This document shows positions 62,986 through 64,000 of a DNA stretch of 64,000 nucleotides, one piece after another. The notes below the pieces were generated by a model, which was not told the origin of the DNA, searched no databases, and was given only the letters and a program-made list of their open reading frames with translations. Position 1 is the first letter of the stretch. The number at the start of each line of letters is the position of its first letter. The DNA comes from Paractinoplanes polyasparticus. GTDB taxonomy: Bacteria > Actinomycetota > Actinomycetes > Mycobacteriales > Micromonosporaceae. The stretch lies in assembly GCF_019710575.1 (NCBI RefSeq), contig NZ_JAHWFK010000008.1, positions 1 through 64,000 of the forward strand. Reading direction: 5' to 3'. The translations under genes and the position numbers were made by a program.

Positions 62986-63222
62986 CGGCGCCGCCTTATG
63001 GTCAGTTGTCCGGGGGGAGTTAACTTTCGTGTTACCGAAGGGTATTGGCACGGCTGCGGGAGGGCTAGTACCGCCCCGGCACCGGTAGCGAGCGGTGAGC
63101 TTCACCGCAAGTGTATCGAGCGCCACATGTCGTCGTCCCACGACGTGAAACGCGCGTTTATCCGCATTTCAGCGGCCCCGGCGCCGGATCGGGGAGACGT
63201 GGTTCTCAGCACATTGCCAGCT

Positions 63223-63984
63223 TCAGCGGACAGGATTGCCCGCCTCGCGCAGCGACTGCTTGACCTGGCCGATCGACAGGTCGCCGAAGTGGAAGACGCT
63301 GGCGGCCAGCACGGCGTCAGCCCCGGCCGACACCGCGGGCGGGAAGTGCTCGACCGCGCCGGCGCCCCCGCTCGCGATGACCGGGATGTCGACGACCTTC
63401 CGGACGGCCGCGATCAGGTCGAGGTCGAAGCCCGCCTTGGTGCCGTCGGCGTCCATCGAGTTGAGCAGGATCTCGCCCGCGCCCAGTGCGGCGACCCGCT
63501 CGGCCCACTCGATGGCGTCGAGCCCGGCGCTGCGGCGGCCGCCGTGCGTGGTGACCTCCCACCCGCTGGGCTGTTCGGCCGAGCGGCGCACGTCGAGCGA
63601 GAGCACGAGCACCTGGTTGCCGAAGCGCTCGGCGATCTCGCGGATGAGCTCGGGGCGGGCGATGGCCGCCGTGTTGACCCCGACCTTGTCGGCCCCGGCC
63701 CGCAGCAGCACGTCGACGTTGCCGACCGAGCGCACCCCGCCGCCCACGGTGAGCGGGATGAAGACCGATTCGGCCGTACGCCGGACCACGTCGAGCATCG
63801 TGCCGCGGTCGTCGGACGAGGCCGTGACGTCGAGGAAGGTCAGCTCGTCGGCGCCCTGCGCGTCGTACGCGGCGGCCAGCTCGACCGGATCGCCGGCGTC
63901 GCGCAGGTCGACGAAGTTGACTCCCTTGACCACGCGGCCCGCGTCCACGTCGAGACAGGGGATCACGCGCACGGCAACCGTCAT
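63223..63984 (-). CDS. hisF: imidazole glycerol phosphate synthase, cyclase subunit
   Basis: Cyclase half of the HisF-HisH enzyme of histidine synthesis; 253 aa TIM barrel. Catalytic Asp11 ([15 protein letters not shown]) and the second Asp in [13 protein letters not shown], with phosphate sites at [11 protein letters not shown] and [16 protein letters not shown] at 63984. HisH and the rest of the his genes lie beyond the right edge; hisI is 25 kb to the left. Confidence 0.97.
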   Translation of the reverse strand: MTVAVRVIPCLDVDAGRVVKGVNFVDLRDAGDPVELAAAYDAQGADELTFLDVTASSDDRGTMLDVVRRTAESVFIPLTVGGGVRSVGNVDVLLRAGADKVGVNTAAIARPELIREIAERFGNQVLVLSLDVRRSAEQPSGWEVTTHGGRRSAGLDAIEWAERVAALGAGEILLNSMDADGTKAGFDLDLIAAVRKVVDIPVIASGGAGAVEHFPPAVSAGADAVLAASVFHFGDLSIGQVKQSLREAGNPVR

Positions 63985-64000
63985 GCCGCAAGCGTAACGA

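Overview
The window is high-GC actinobacterial chromosome. Evidence includes GC-rich third codon positions, many GTG/TTG starts, start/stop overlaps of the GTGA or ATGA type, an ANTAR response regulator of the PdtaR type, and trp-region and ABC gene sets typical of Actinomycetota. The gene repertoire and protein sequences look most like Micromonosporaceae (Actinoplanes-like), but I cannot fix the genus. From memory, the backbone (polA, branched-chain amino acid ABC genes, pdtaR, pyk, gltDB, lgt-trpABC, trpE-hisI, hisF) keeps the gene order of the Streptomyces coelicolor polA-to-hisF region.

Layout. 0.1-11.4 kb (minus strand): polA, then in transcription order livK-livH-livM-livG-livF followed directly by a polar amino-acid ABC system (binding protein, permease, ATPase), headed by pdtaR. 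11.5-14.8 kb: tRNA-Leu(CAA), a free-standing LAGLIDADG/HTH protein, an ECF sigma factor with a membrane partner, and a DUF308-type membrane protein. 14.8-17.2 kb: tesB-pyk. 17.4-21.4 kb (plus strand): a compact three-gene cassette with 4-nt overlaps, encoding a 1028-residue HD-phosphohydrolase/Hsp90-type ATPase fusion, a three-helix membrane protein and a Nudix hydrolase. It sits between minus-strand housekeeping genes and is the best candidate here for an undescribed system. 21.4-27.5 kb: gltD-gltB. 27.6-31.9 kb: a GNAT protein, a frameshifted LPXTG surface protein, a flavin monooxygenase and lgt. 31.9-38 kb: trpC-trpB-trpA and hisI-trpE-trp membrane protein. 38.5-41.6 kb: a 1010-residue, mostly disordered, repeat-rich protein. 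41.6-43.8 kb: an ABC exporter with its own TetR regulator and a palindromic operator. 43.8-49.3 kb: a TetR relic, an iron-box-controlled DUF2470 gene divergent from a cysteine-free rpsD, and a heterodimeric ABC exporter. 49.4-60.9 kb: accessory region with a frameshifted permease, two MocR regulators (one paired with yczE), a secreted subtilase, an MFS exporter, and an intact IS3-family element that landed inside a 31-bp minisatellite. 61-64 kb: long-chain acyl-CoA ligase and hisF.

How it works together: most genes are core metabolism (amino-acid uptake, glutamate, tryptophan and histidine synthesis, glycolysis, lipid activation). Accessory material is concentrated in the HD-Hsp90 cassette, the disordered-protein locus, and the 45-60 kb stretch with its repeats, decayed genes and IS element. 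Two genes (LPXTG protein, amino-acid permease) need frameshifts to be read; these may be real decay or sequence errors. No CRISPR array, rRNA or prophage was seen.
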